From Parabacteroides goldsteinii DSM 19448 = WAL 12034 (lineage in GTDB: Bacteria > Bacteroidota > Bacteroidia > Bacteroidales > Tannerellaceae): DNA of 64,000 nucleotides. The translations under genes were made by a program, and so were the position numbers. The DNA is taken from assembly GCF_000969835.1 (NCBI RefSeq), contig NZ_KQ033912.1, positions 568,221 to 632,220 of the forward strand. The letters are read 5' to 3'. Below are positions 34,559 to 43,065 of this stretch, in pieces. Below the pieces are notes generated by a model that was given only the letters and a program-made list of their open reading frames with translations, ran no database searches and was not told where the DNA came from. The first letter of the stretch is position 1. Each line of letters opens with the position of its first letter.

Positions 34559-35629
34559 TTACTTCTTCGCAATATATTCAGCAATCCAGTCCCCTACTTC
34601 GCTGGTCTTGTAGGCTTTGCCATTTTCAGCGATATCTTCGGTTACAATATTGGCTTCCATGGAAGCGGCAACGGCTTCGCGGATCAATGCGCCTTCTTCC
34701 ATCCCGTTGAAAGCATATTCGAACATCAGGGCGGCACTCAGGATAGTAGCCAGCGGATTGGCTATATTCTTTCCGGCAGCCTGCGGATAAGAACCGTGGA
34801 TCGGTTCGAATACGGAAGTATGCACACCGATAGAAGCAGAAGGCAGCATGCCCAATGAACCGGTAATTACCGAAGCCTCGTCTGTCAGGATATCACCGAA
34901 CATGTTTTCGGTAACCATCACGTCGAAACTCTTCGGCCATTGAACCAAACGCATGGCGGCGTTGTCGACAAACATATATTCTGTCTCCACATCCGGATAT
35001 TCCTTTTCAATCTCCTGTGCTACCTGACGCCAGAGACGAGAAGTAGCCAACACATTCGCCTTATCGACTACCGTTACTTTCTTGCGGCGTTTCTGTGCAT
35101 ACTGGTAAGCCAGGCGAACGATACGTTCGATCTCTTCACGGGTATAAACACAGGTATCGTAAGCCGTGTTCCCATCTTCGCTTCTACCCTGCGGACGACC
35201 GAAATACATACCGCCTGTCAATTCGCGGATACACATAAAGTCTGCTCCCTCGATCAGTTCGGCACGAAGCGGAGATTTATGCAACAGCGACGGGAACGTT
35301 GTTACCGGACGGATATTGGCAAAAAGTCCCAGCTTCTTACGCATTCCCAGCAGTCCTTGTTCGGGGCGTACCTTTGCGGAAGGGTTATTATCATATTTCG
35401 GAGAACCGATCGCACCAAAATAAACGGCGTCGCTCTGCATACAAAGTTCGTGCGTTTCATCCGGATACGGGTTGCCGGTCTCATCGATGGCAACCGCTCC
35501 CACCAGAGCGTGTTTGTAACTTAGTTCGTGGCCATATTTTTCGCATACGGCTTTAACGGCTTTCATGCCTTGTTCTACAATCTCGGGACCGATACCGTCG
35601 CCGGGAAGGACTGCGATGTTTAATTTCAT
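34559..35629 (-). CDS. leuB: 3-Isopropylmalate dehydrogenase
   Basis: 356 residues. It oxidatively decarboxylates 3-isopropylmalate to 2-oxoisocaproate with NAD in leucine synthesis and can also act on 3-methylmalate in the citramalate route to isoleucine. Family motifs are present: [40 protein letters not shown](T)GGMYFG, the metal-binding Asp segment [14 protein letters not shown], and the NAD loop [20 protein letters not shown]. It is the last gene of the operon, 14 bases after mgsA and ahead of a terminator. Confidence 0.96.
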   Translation of the reverse strand: MKLNIAVLPGDGIGPEIVEQGMKAVKAVCEKYGHELSYKHALVGAVAIDETGNPYPDETHELCMQSDAVYFGAIGSPKYDNNPSAKVRPEQGLLGMRKKLGLFANIRPVTTFPSLLHKSPLRAELIEGADFMCIRELTGGMYFGRPQGRSEDGNTAYDTCVYTREEIERIVRLAYQYAQKRRKKVTVVDKANVLATSRLWRQVAQEIEKEYPDVETEYMFVDNAAMRLVQWPKSFDVMVTENMFGDILTDEASVITGSLGMLPSASIGVHTSVFEPIHGSYPQAAGKNIANPLATILSAALMFEYAFNGMEEGALIREAVAASMEANIVTEDIAENGKAYKTSEVGDWIAEYIAKK

Positions 35630-35643
35630 TTCAGTTTGTTATT

Positions 35644-36090
35644 TTAGTCTCTTTTAAATAGCACATATTTGGGTTCCATAGGGACGTAACTATCATCGTC
35701 CCACAGGGTGCTCGTAATCATCAGGTCGGCACTGTAACGGTTACAAGCAATAGGCACATTATGAACACGACACTGGCGAAGCAACATCTGAATATCAGCT
35801 TCGTGCGGTTGCGCGTTCAGGTCATCGATCAGGAAGACCGCCAGATCCACCTCCTTGCGTACCACCATGGCAGCAATTTCTGCATCACCGCCTAACGGCC
35901 CGGAATGCATACAGATTACTTCGGCAGCAATACCTTTCTCGTCGAAAGCATTACGTATCAGTCCGCCGGTTGTACCGGTACATACTAAAAGATGGTGGGA
36001 AAGGAATTCTGCATTGTGTACAGCCCATTCTACCATGTCAGCTTTACGATTGTCGTGCGCTACCAGCGCAATGGTCAGTTTTCTGTTCAT
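35644..36090 (-). CDS. mgsA: Methylglyoxal synthase
   Basis: 148 residues, the enzyme that converts dihydroxyacetone phosphate to methylglyoxal and phosphate. The phosphate-binding loops VCTGTTGGLI and HSGPLGGD (with the catalytic Asp) and the segment QPHEADIQMLLR match MgsA. It lies inside the leu operon, 18 bases after the cimA-like gene and 14 bases before leuB, so it should share leu attenuation control. There is no obvious metabolic reason for this position. The family call is firm; the connection with leucine synthesis is unexplained. Confidence 0.93.
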   Translation of the reverse strand: MNRKLTIALVAHDNRKADMVEWAVHNAEFLSHHLLVCTGTTGGLIRNAFDEKGIAAEVICMHSGPLGGDAEIAAMVVRKEVDLAVFLIDDLNAQPHEADIQMLLRQCRVHNVPIACNRYSADLMITSTLWDDDSYVPMEPKYVLFKRD

Positions 36091-36108
36091 AACTAATACC
36101 TCCTATAT

Positions 36109-37620
36109 TTATTGTTCAATCTTATTCAGCATCTTCAGCGTCGCCTTGATGGCGGCTTCCGTCTGGTCGGCATCGAGGCCGCGGGTTTTGAAATCTATCC
36201 CGGCATAATTCCAGCTGATGATCGTCTGCACAAAGGCATCGGTACGACCTCCGGGGGGAATGGATACGGAATAGTTCGTCAGCATCGGGAACGGGCGACC
36301 CAGGTCGGAATAGATCTTGCGAAGGGCACGGACGAACGCGTCGTACTGGCCGTCGCCGGATGCCGACTCTTCGTATGCCTCGCCGTCGATCTCTATTTTC
36401 AGCGTGGCTACCGGCCTCAGTCCCTGCGCCAAAGATAAGGAATAATTTAATATACGGATACGTTGGTCCGCCATTGCATCGTGATGAAGCACATCGCTGA
36501 TAATATATGGCAGGTCTTCCGTCGTCACCATTTCCTTCTTGTCGCCCAGTTCGATGATACGCTCGGTGATCTTACGCATGGACTCGTCGTCCACGTCGAT
36601 TCCCAACGATTCCAGGTTCATGCGGATATTCGCCTTGCCGGAAGTCTTTCCGAGGGCATATTCGCGGACACGGCCGAAACGTTCGGGGATCAGGTCGTTG
36701 CAATACAGGTTGTTTTTGCTGTCGCCATCGGCATGAACGCCGGCACATTGCGTAAAGACATGTTCGCCGATGATCGGGCGGTTCGGGGCGATATGGATGC
36801 CGGAATAGGTCTCGACCAGACGGCTTGCGGCGTTGATCTTTTCTTCCCGCACGCTTGTCTGACCGTTCAGATGATCTTTTATCACGGCGATCACGCTGCT
36901 GAGCGGTGCATTTCCCGCCCGTTCGCCCAGGCCGTTGATCGTGGTGTGGACACCGTGTATTCCTGCCCGGACTGCCGAATAGACATTGGCTACCGCCAGG
37001 TCGTAATCGTTGTGGGCATGGAAATCGAAATGCAGTTCGGGATAACGGTCGAGCATCTGTTTGCAGAACTCGTACGTATTGCCCGGATTCAGGATGCCCA
37101 ACGTATCGGGCAGCATAAAACGTCGGATCGGCAGGTCTTTCAACGCATCGATCAGCTGGAAGACGTAATCGGGAGAGTTTTTGATCCCGTTCGACCAGTC
37201 TTCCAGATATATATTAACCTCAATACCTCTTTCGGTAGCCAGCGATACAACAGAACGGATATCTGCAATATGCTGTTCGGGCAATTTGCGGAGTTGTTCG
37301 GTTACGTGTTTATACGAACCTTTACAGAGAAGGTTTACCACGCGGCAACCGGCCGATTCGATCCAGTTGAGCGAGGCGTCGCCATCCACAAAGCCCAATA
37401 CTTCGAGCTTATGCAGATTTCCGGTACGTTCAGCCCAGGCAGCCACTCGCTTCACGGCTTCGAACTCTCCGTCCGATACGCGAGCAGAGGCAATCTCCAC
37501 GCGGTTTACTCCCAGATCCCCCAGCAGCATCTGTGCAATACTGAGCTTTTCGTGAGCCGCAAAAGAGACACCCGATGTTTGTTCCCCGTCCCGAAGGGTT
37601 GTATCCATTATTTCTACCAT
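36109..37620 (-). CDS. cimA: (R)-Citramalate synthase, Leptospira CimA type
   Basis: 503 residues of the LeuA-like family: an HMGL-type TIM barrel at the N-terminus ([20 protein letters not shown], metal ligands in DFHAHNDYDLAV and GLGERAGN) and a C-terminal LeuA regulatory domain (about 385-495, IDGEAYEESASGDGQYDA). Segments such as NRVEIASARVSDGE, EVLGFVDGDASLNWI and EDWSNGIKNSPDYV recall the characterised Leptospira citramalate synthase much more than the LeuA in the same operon. That enzyme condenses pyruvate with acetyl-CoA as the first step of threonine-independent isoleucine synthesis. The start is one base after leuD. Alternative: a second isopropylmalate synthase. The assignment rests on remembered similarity and needs an alignment. 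Confidence 0.75.
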   Translation of the reverse strand: MVEIMDTTLRDGEQTSGVSFAAHEKLSIAQMLLGDLGVNRVEIASARVSDGEFEAVKRVAAWAERTGNLHKLEVLGFVDGDASLNWIESAGCRVVNLLCKGSYKHVTEQLRKLPEQHIADIRSVVSLATERGIEVNIYLEDWSNGIKNSPDYVFQLIDALKDLPIRRFMLPDTLGILNPGNTYEFCKQMLDRYPELHFDFHAHNDYDLAVANVYSAVRAGIHGVHTTINGLGERAGNAPLSSVIAVIKDHLNGQTSVREEKINAASRLVETYSGIHIAPNRPIIGEHVFTQCAGVHADGDSKNNLYCNDLIPERFGRVREYALGKTSGKANIRMNLESLGIDVDDESMRKITERIIELGDKKEMVTTEDLPYIISDVLHHDAMADQRIRILNYSLSLAQGLRPVATLKIEIDGEAYEESASGDGQYDAFVRALRKIYSDLGRPFPMLTNYSVSIPPGGRTDAFVQTIISWNYAGIDFKTRGLDADQTEAAIKATLKMLNKIEQ

Positions 37621-37621
37621 C

Positions 37622-38212
37622 TTACTTTCTATTTGCTTCGTACGCTTCTATCTTCGACTTATTAGCCAGCAGGTAATCGATATCGTCCAGGCCATTTACC
37701 AGGCAATCTTTTTTATAGGCATTGATGTCAAAGGATTCGCTTTTGCCGGTTGCGTTGTTGGTGATTGTCTGCGCGGGCAGGTCGATTGTCAACGTTGCTT
37801 TCGGATCGGCTTCGACAGAAGCGAATATCTCCGCCAGGAACTCTGGAGAAACAACAACCGGAACAAGGCCGTTGTTCATCGAATTGTTCTTGAAGATATC
37901 GGCGAAGAAACTGCTGACTACCGCCCGGAAACCATATCCGGCAATCGCCCAGGCAGCATGTTCGCGGCTGGAACCGCTACCGAAGTTCTTCCCGGCAACA
38001 AGAATCTGACCTTTATAAGTATCCTGGTTCAATACAAAGTTGGGATTAGGGTTACCGGCTTTGTCATAACGCCAGTCGCGGAAAAGATTATCGCCGAAGC
38101 CCTCGCGTGTGGTTGCTTTCAGGAAGCGGGCCGGGATGATCTGGTCTGTGTCGACATTTTCCAAAGGAAGAGGGACACAGGTCGATGTTACTATCGTGAA
38201 TTTTTCTTTCAT
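37622..38212 (-). CDS. leuD: Isopropylmalate isomerase small subunit
   Basis: 196 residues, the swivel subunit of 3-isopropylmalate dehydratase, which isomerises 2- to 3-isopropylmalate with LeuC. Typical motifs: [18 protein letters not shown] at the start, [14 protein letters not shown], and [21 protein letters not shown]. The same enzyme can hydrate/dehydrate citramalate in the CimA route. It is separated from leuC by an unusual 148-base GC-rich spacer and is followed at once by cimA. Confidence 0.96.
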   Translation of the reverse strand: MKEKFTIVTSTCVPLPLENVDTDQIIPARFLKATTREGFGDNLFRDWRYDKAGNPNPNFVLNQDTYKGQILVAGKNFGSGSSREHAAWAIAGYGFRAVVSSFFADIFKNNSMNNGLVPVVVSPEFLAEIFASVEADPKATLTIDLPAQTITNNATGKSESFDINAYKKDCLVNGLDDIDYLLANKSKIEAYEANRK

Positions 38213-38360
38213 TTCGTTCTCTTAATTTATCGGTTTATTTATTGTAATTATTCGCGCTACCCGCGAAAGCCCTTTCGCGGCACCGGCGACACCACTGTCT
38301 CCACATCAACGACACCTCTGTCGCCGCACCGGAGACCGTCCCTGGTTACCGCATCGGAGA
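38213..38360 (-). other. GC-rich repeat-containing spacer between leuC and leuD
   Basis: 148 bases, much longer than the other gaps in this operon. On the minus strand it contains GTTGATGTAGTCTCCGATGC and a related GTTGATGTGGAGACAG, two GGTGTCG units and the hairpin CCGCGAAAGggCTTTCGCGG. It has no open frame with a start and no family-like translation. It probably forms structured RNA within the operon transcript. Confidence 0.6.
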
Positions 38361-39758
38361 CTACATCAACTCCCGGGGATCGGTGATCTTACCCGTTACT
38401 GCCGCAGCCGCTGCCACCAACGGCCCGGCCAGGATAGTACGTGCACCCGGTCCCTGACGGCCTTCGAAGTTACGGTTTGAAGTAGATACGGCATATTTGC
38501 CTGCCGGAACCTTATCTTCATTCATGGCCAGACAAGCCGAGCAACCCGGCTGACGCAGTTCGAAACCGGCTTCCGTCAATACCTTATCGATACCTTCCGC
38601 ACGGATCTGGCGTTCCACCTGCCAGCTACCCGGAACCAGCCATACGATCACATCGTCGGCTTTCTTCTTTCCTTTCACCAGGGAGGCAAAAGCACGGAAG
38701 TCCTCGATACGGCCGTTCGTACAACTTCCCAGGAAGACATAGTCGATCTTTTTGCCCAATACCGGTTCACCGGCAGTGAAGCCCATATAGTCCAGAGATT
38801 TCTTGTAAGAGATACGGCCGGCCTCGTCTACGCTCTCCATTGTCGGGATGTTTTCGCGGATACCCATTCCCATTCCCGGATTGGTTCCGTATGTAACCAT
38901 CGGATCGATGTCTTCTGCATGGAAAACGACTTCCTTGTCGAATTTGGCATCGGGGTCACTGTAAAGTTCGCGCCATTCAGCCAGTTTCTTTTCCCAGGCT
39001 TCGGCACGGGGAGAGAATTCACGATCTTTCAGATAGTCGAAAGTGACCTGGTCGGGAGCGATCATACCACCGCGGGCACCCATTTCGATAGACAGGTTGC
39101 AGATGGTCAGACGTTCTTCCATTGTCGTGTTGCGAATCGCTTCGCCGGCATATTCAACGAAATAACCGGTAGCACCGCCTGTCGTCATCTTACTTATAAT
39201 GTATAGGGCGAAATCTTTTGCCGTTACACCCGGTTTGCGTTTGCCGTCGATGGTGATACGCATCGTCTTCGGCTTGCGCTGCATAATACACTGAGTAGCC
39301 AATGTCATTTCTACCTCGCTGGTACCGATACCGAAAGCAATCGCGCCCATGGCACCGTGGGTAGAGGTATGAGAGTCACCGCAAACGATCGTCATACCCG
39401 GCTGAGTCAGACCTGTTTCCGGTCCTACTACATGGATGATACCGTTTTTAGGGTGTTGCAGACCGTAATAAGTCAGATTGAAATCCTTCGCGTTCTTTTC
39501 CAATGTATCCACCTGGTTCTTGGAGACAGGGTCTTCGATCGGTTTTTCCTGATTCAATGTCGGGATATTGTGGTCCGGCATACAAGTAATCTGCTCCGGT
39601 CGGAACGGCTTCAGACCACGGGCACGTAACCCCGCAAACGCCTGCGGACTGGTTACTTCGTGGCAATACAGACGGTCGATGTAAAACTGGATCGTTCCGT
39701 CGGGCAGAGTATCCACCACATGTTTCTCCCAAATCTTTTCGAATAATGTCTTGCTCAT
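38361..39758 (-). CDS. leuC: Isopropylmalate isomerase large subunit
   Basis: 465 residues, the aconitase-like iron-sulfur subunit of 3-isopropylmalate dehydratase. The [4Fe-4S] cysteines are in [13 protein letters not shown] and [15 protein letters not shown]. Other family segments are [21 protein letters not shown] and [20 protein letters not shown]. Length is normal. It follows leuA after 18 bases and precedes the long structured spacer and leuD. Confidence 0.96.
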   Translation of the reverse strand: MSKTLFEKIWEKHVVDTLPDGTIQFYIDRLYCHEVTSPQAFAGLRARGLKPFRPEQITCMPDHNIPTLNQEKPIEDPVSKNQVDTLEKNAKDFNLTYYGLQHPKNGIIHVVGPETGLTQPGMTIVCGDSHTSTHGAMGAIAFGIGTSEVEMTLATQCIMQRKPKTMRITIDGKRKPGVTAKDFALYIISKMTTGGATGYFVEYAGEAIRNTTMEERLTICNLSIEMGARGGMIAPDQVTFDYLKDREFSPRAEAWEKKLAEWRELYSDPDAKFDKEVVFHAEDIDPMVTYGTNPGMGMGIRENIPTMESVDEAGRISYKKSLDYMGFTAGEPVLGKKIDYVFLGSCTNGRIEDFRAFASLVKGKKKADDVIVWLVPGSWQVERQIRAEGIDKVLTEAGFELRQPGCSACLAMNEDKVPAGKYAVSTSNRNFEGRQGPGARTILAGPLVAAAAAVTGKITDPRELM

Positions 39759-39776
39759 TGCTAATTATGTATTATG

Positions 39777-41273
39777 TTATTTTACGAACTTGTTGATTGC
39801 GTCGATAAAGGCTTCTACGGAAGCGGCGATGATATCGGTATTGGCGGCAAAACCATAGTAATTGTTTCCATCGTATTCCACCTGCATATGGACTTTACCC
39901 ATGTCGTCGCTACCTTTATTAATAGCCTGGATGAGAAATTCCTGGATGGTCATCGTGCGGTGGATAATCGACTTCACGGCTTTGATGGCTGCATCCACCG
40001 GACCGTTGCCGGAAGCGGCTGCTTCAAACTTTTCACCGGCGATATTCAGGCAGACGCTGGCAACAGACTGTAAGCCGACACCCGATGTAACCTGCAAATA
40101 TTCAAGTTTGATACGGTGCATGGCAGTGCGGTCTTTTCCGGCCAGCATCAACACGTCGTCGTCATTGATATCTTTCTTGCGGTCAGCCAGTTTCAGAAAT
40201 TCCTGATATACCTTATCCAGTTTTTCCTGATCCAGTTCCACACCTAAAACACTCAGGCGGTGTTTCAATGCGGCACGTCCGCTACGGGCGGTCAATACGA
40301 TTGCGTTATCGTCGATACCGACATCCTTCGGGTCGATAATTTCATAGCTTTCACGGTTTTTCAATACACCGTCCTGGTGGATACCGGAAGAATGGGCGAA
40401 AGCATTACGTCCGACGATCGCCTTGTTGGGCTGAACCGGCATGTTCATCAGGCTGGAAACCGTACGGCTGATGCCATAGATTTTGGTTGTGTTTATATTG
40501 GTTTCGATACCACGTTCTTTGTGGCTACGGAAGATCATGGCTACTTCTTCCAGCGAAGTATTACCGGCACGTTCGCCGATACCGTTGATGGTCACTTCCA
40601 CCTGGCGGGCACCGTTCAGGACACCCTGCACGGTATTGGCTGTTGCCATACCCAGGTCATTATGGCAGTGGGTGGAGATGATTGCATGCTGGATACCATC
40701 CACATGTTCCATCAGATATTTGATCTTTTCACCATATTCGTCGGGCAGACAGTAACCGGTCGTATCCGGGATATTCACAACGGTTGCACCCGCTTTGATC
40801 ACCGCCTCCACGACACGTGCCAGATAGGCATTGTCCGTACGTCCGGCATCTTCGCAGTAGAATTCGATATCTTCCACATATCTTTTGGCATATTTGGTGG
40901 CAGCGATGGCGCGTTCCAGTATCTCGTCCTGGTTGGAGTTGAACTTATAACGGATATGGTAATCGGAAGTACCGATACCGGTATGGATACGTCCGCGTTT
41001 GGCGAACTTCAATGCTTCGGCAGCCACATCTATATCTTTTTCAACCGCACGGGTCAAAGCACAGATAGTCGGCCAGGTAACGGCCTTGGATATTTCAACC
41101 ACACTGTTGAAATCGCCCGGACTCGATACAGGAAATCCTGCCTCAATCACATCGACGCCCAGTTCTTCGAGTGCTCTGGCAACCTGAATCTTTTCAATAC
41201 TGTTTAACTGGCAACCCGGCACTTGCTCACCATCCCGTAATGTGGTGTCGAAAATAAATAATCTGTCTGACAT
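39777..41273 (-). CDS. leuA: 2-Isopropylmalate synthase
   Basis: About 498 residues. It condenses 2-oxoisovalerate and acetyl-CoA in the first committed step of leucine synthesis. The barrel has [14 protein letters not shown], the metal ligands in [12 protein letters not shown] and [13 protein letters not shown], and [12 protein letters not shown]. The C-terminal LeuA dimerisation/feedback domain starts near residue 375. I chose [14 protein letters not shown] at 41273. In-frame ATGs further upstream (41336, 41318, 41285) lie in or next to the attenuator terminator. It is the first gene of the operon and is controlled by the leader at 41319-41519. Confidence 0.95.
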   Translation of the reverse strand: MSDRLFIFDTTLRDGEQVPGCQLNSIEKIQVARALEELGVDVIEAGFPVSSPGDFNSVVEISKAVTWPTICALTRAVEKDIDVAAEALKFAKRGRIHTGIGTSDYHIRYKFNSNQDEILERAIAATKYAKRYVEDIEFYCEDAGRTDNAYLARVVEAVIKAGATVVNIPDTTGYCLPDEYGEKIKYLMEHVDGIQHAIISTHCHNDLGMATANTVQGVLNGARQVEVTINGIGERAGNTSLEEVAMIFRSHKERGIETNINTTKIYGISRTVSSLMNMPVQPNKAIVGRNAFAHSSGIHQDGVLKNRESYEIIDPKDVGIDDNAIVLTARSGRAALKHRLSVLGVELDQEKLDKVYQEFLKLADRKKDINDDDVLMLAGKDRTAMHRIKLEYLQVTSGVGLQSVASVCLNIAGEKFEAAASGNGPVDAAIKAVKSIIHRTMTIQEFLIQAINKGSDDMGKVHMQVEYDGNNYYGFAANTDIIAASVEAFIDAINKFVK

Positions 41274-41318
41274 AGTTTTTATCATCTTAAATTTGTTAAT
41301 ATTCTTTTGTTCATTCAT

Positions 41319-41359
41319 AAAAAAAGCCTCTCTCACAAGGAAGTGAGAAAGGCTCTTTT
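41319..41359 (-). terminator. leu attenuator terminator
   Basis: On the minus strand AGCCTTTCTCAC pairs with GTGAGAGAGGCT (one G-U pair) and is followed by seven T, 46 bases before leuA. Its 5' arm contains TCTCACTTCC (41339-41348), which can instead pair over 10 bases with GGAAGTGAGA at 41391-41400. Confidence 0.9.
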
Positions 41360-41390
41360 ATATCTTCATGCATCAGAAAAGCACGTACAG

Positions 41391-41400
41391 TCTCACTTCC
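41391..41400 (-). promoter_or_regulatory. leu antiterminator segment
   Basis: GGAAGTGAGA on the minus strand is the perfect complement of the 5' arm of the attenuator hairpin. It contains the leader peptide stop codon TGA (41393-41395), so a ribosome that reaches the stop codon covers it. Confidence 0.8.
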
Positions 41401-41473
41401 TATCCCGTTCCCAGAGTAGAATAATGTTTAGAGAAATAATGAGACTATTTGCTATATTCTGTTTCATTGTCAT
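41393..41473 (-). CDS. leuL: leu leader peptide, 26 residues
   Basis: The minus-strand frame from ATG at 41473 to TGA at 41393 encodes 26 residues. Residues 11-21 read LIISLNIILLW. In total there are four Leu and five Ile codons and no Val. It starts 16 bases after the -7 element of the promoter and ends inside the antiterminator. Stalling for lack of charged Leu or Ile tRNA would leave the antiterminator free. A second ATG two codons later is also possible. This is an inference from sequence layout, but all the parts of an attenuator are present. Confidence 0.82.
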   Translation of the reverse strand: MTMKQNIANSLIISLNIILLWERDRK

Positions 41474-41488
41474 TTTTATTTAACGCTG

Positions 41489-41519
41489 CAAAGATACAGC
41501 CTTTTTCTAAACCACCAAA
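41489..41519 (-). promoter_or_regulatory. leu operon promoter
   Basis: On the minus strand TTTG (41516-41519), 19 bases, then TATCTTTG (41489-41496), an exact match to the Bacteroidota consensus. The predicted start lies a few bases before the leader peptide ATG. Confidence 0.8.
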
Positions 41520-41624
41520 TATAAAACGATATTTTTTACACATATTCTCTTATAAACTGAAAGAGGAAAGGCTTTCGAATTAATAAATCATTACTCAGAC
41601 TTCCTTCCTATAACAGTCTCCCAC

Positions 41625-43049
41625 CTATCCTACCCTGATAATCGGTATATCCAGCAGGAATGCGATTTTCTCCAGTTTATCTATCTGATGTCCAAGCCCT
41701 ATCGCACAATGATGGGAAGGTCCTGCCTTGCTCCAGGCATCGATAAAAGCACGGGCACCACAGGCAAAACGATAGCGGCTGTTCGTATTTCCGATCTTCA
41801 AAGTCGGTCCTTCCACCGACTCCCCTTCGGCTGCCAGCAGGAAAACACCGTCTTTCCCTTCGCAGACGGACAGTAAAGTAACAGGGCCATGTTTGACCGT
41901 CATCTGGATAGACAATCCTTTACCCGGTTTGCCATGATAAACCGGAAGCGGCACCAACCGGACTTTTCCTTCCGCTATGGCAAAATGAGCCGGACCGTCA
42001 TGCCCCAGCATAACGATATCATCCTTGAAGTCGAGGGCATAAAATTCAGAGAAAGAGCCGCCTGAGCCCAACAAAGACAGGATCTTCATTGCCTGTACAT
42101 TCTTCACTTCACATTCTCCGGCAACAGGGATCTCGCGTCCGGTCAGCAACGTGTTCCCGGCAATGACGGAAGTCACAATATTCTCATAATCATTTCCGGC
42201 ATAGCCTTCATAATAATAGGCCATCGAACCCAGGTCGTGCGCCTCGATCAGCCTGTCGAGGGCTATGGATGTCCGGGCGGCACGTTCCAGCTCACCGGCT
42301 TCGCATTGCTCGTCGATCTCAAAACAAGCATTGAATTCATCCAGTTTGTCTTTTACATCTTCATCGGTAACGTTGTCGCGGTAGGCTTTCAGTTCGCACA
42401 TCTCTACGATTTCCACATGCGTACCGAAAACAGACGACTGCCGGGTCAGGTCGGTATACACATCGAGCATCCCGCAATAATAATGGCCCAGGATTCCCAT
42501 GCGGTTATTCTTCATCCCATTTATCACACGAGCGGCATCGATCCAGCCGTTTATCTGCTTCCACACATATTCTTCCTGCAAATAGCCGCTTACGATTTCA
42601 TAAGGAATACCGGCGCGGTTGAACACGCTGGCAAATTCAGGGACGGAACAGGCCTGGCAATGTGCCAACCATTCACCGGTCATTTTCCCCCTGTCACCCA
42701 ATCCGTTTATATATTCATAGTCGATTGCCGCAACAGGCTGGATATTCAAGAGAATAACCGGGACCTTCACACGCTGGGCCAACGGCAGGACCGTCGAAGA
42801 TAAAGCATAAGTAGAGATAAAGACAAACAGAAGGCTGATCTCTTCTTTCTTCAGATCTTCAGCTGCCTCAACAGCTTTTACCGGGTTATCAGCAATCCCG
42901 GCGTTAACGACTTCGGTGTCCGGACGGGACATCTCCGATGCGATCCAGTCCTGGTACCCGCAAAGACGTGTGTATAGTCCTTCAAATTGGGGCCAATACG
43001 TATCCAGGCCCAGCCCAATCAGGCCGACTTTAGTTTTTCCTGTTTTCAT
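41625..43049 (-). CDS. L-fucose/L-arabinose isomerase-like protein
   Basis: About 474 residues with the fold of the AraA/FucI isomerases, which convert aldoses to ketoses with a metal ion. An N-terminal flavodoxin-like domain ([20 protein letters not shown]) and central [18 protein letters not shown] and [16 protein letters not shown] segments are seen. The usual catalytic residues could not be matched with confidence, so true isomerase activity is not certain. I chose [12 protein letters not shown] at 43049, which begins 16 bases after the stop of the upstream glycosidase gene. The two genes form an operon whose first gene is interrupted by a stop codon. Confidence 0.72.
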   Translation of the reverse strand: MKTGKTKVGLIGLGLDTYWPQFEGLYTRLCGYQDWIASEMSRPDTEVVNAGIADNPVKAVEAAEDLKKEEISLLFVFISTYALSSTVLPLAQRVKVPVILLNIQPVAAIDYEYINGLGDRGKMTGEWLAHCQACSVPEFASVFNRAGIPYEIVSGYLQEEYVWKQINGWIDAARVINGMKNNRMGILGHYYCGMLDVYTDLTRQSSVFGTHVEIVEMCELKAYRDNVTDEDVKDKLDEFNACFEIDEQCEAGELERAARTSIALDRLIEAHDLGSMAYYYEGYAGNDYENIVTSVIAGNTLLTGREIPVAGECEVKNVQAMKILSLLGSGGSFSEFYALDFKDDIVMLGHDGPAHFAIAEGKVRLVPLPVYHGKPGKGLSIQMTVKHGPVTLLSVCEGKDGVFLLAAEGESVEGPTLKIGNTNSRYRFACGARAFIDAWSKAGPSHHCAIGLGHQIDKLEKIAFLLDIPIIRVG

Positions 43050-43065
43050 GGTATCTATTTTTCTA

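Noticed and set aside
41274..41336. Longer leuA start with 21 extra residues
   Set aside because: The extra codons begin inside the attenuator hairpin and its T run; [14 protein letters not shown] at 41273 is the family start.
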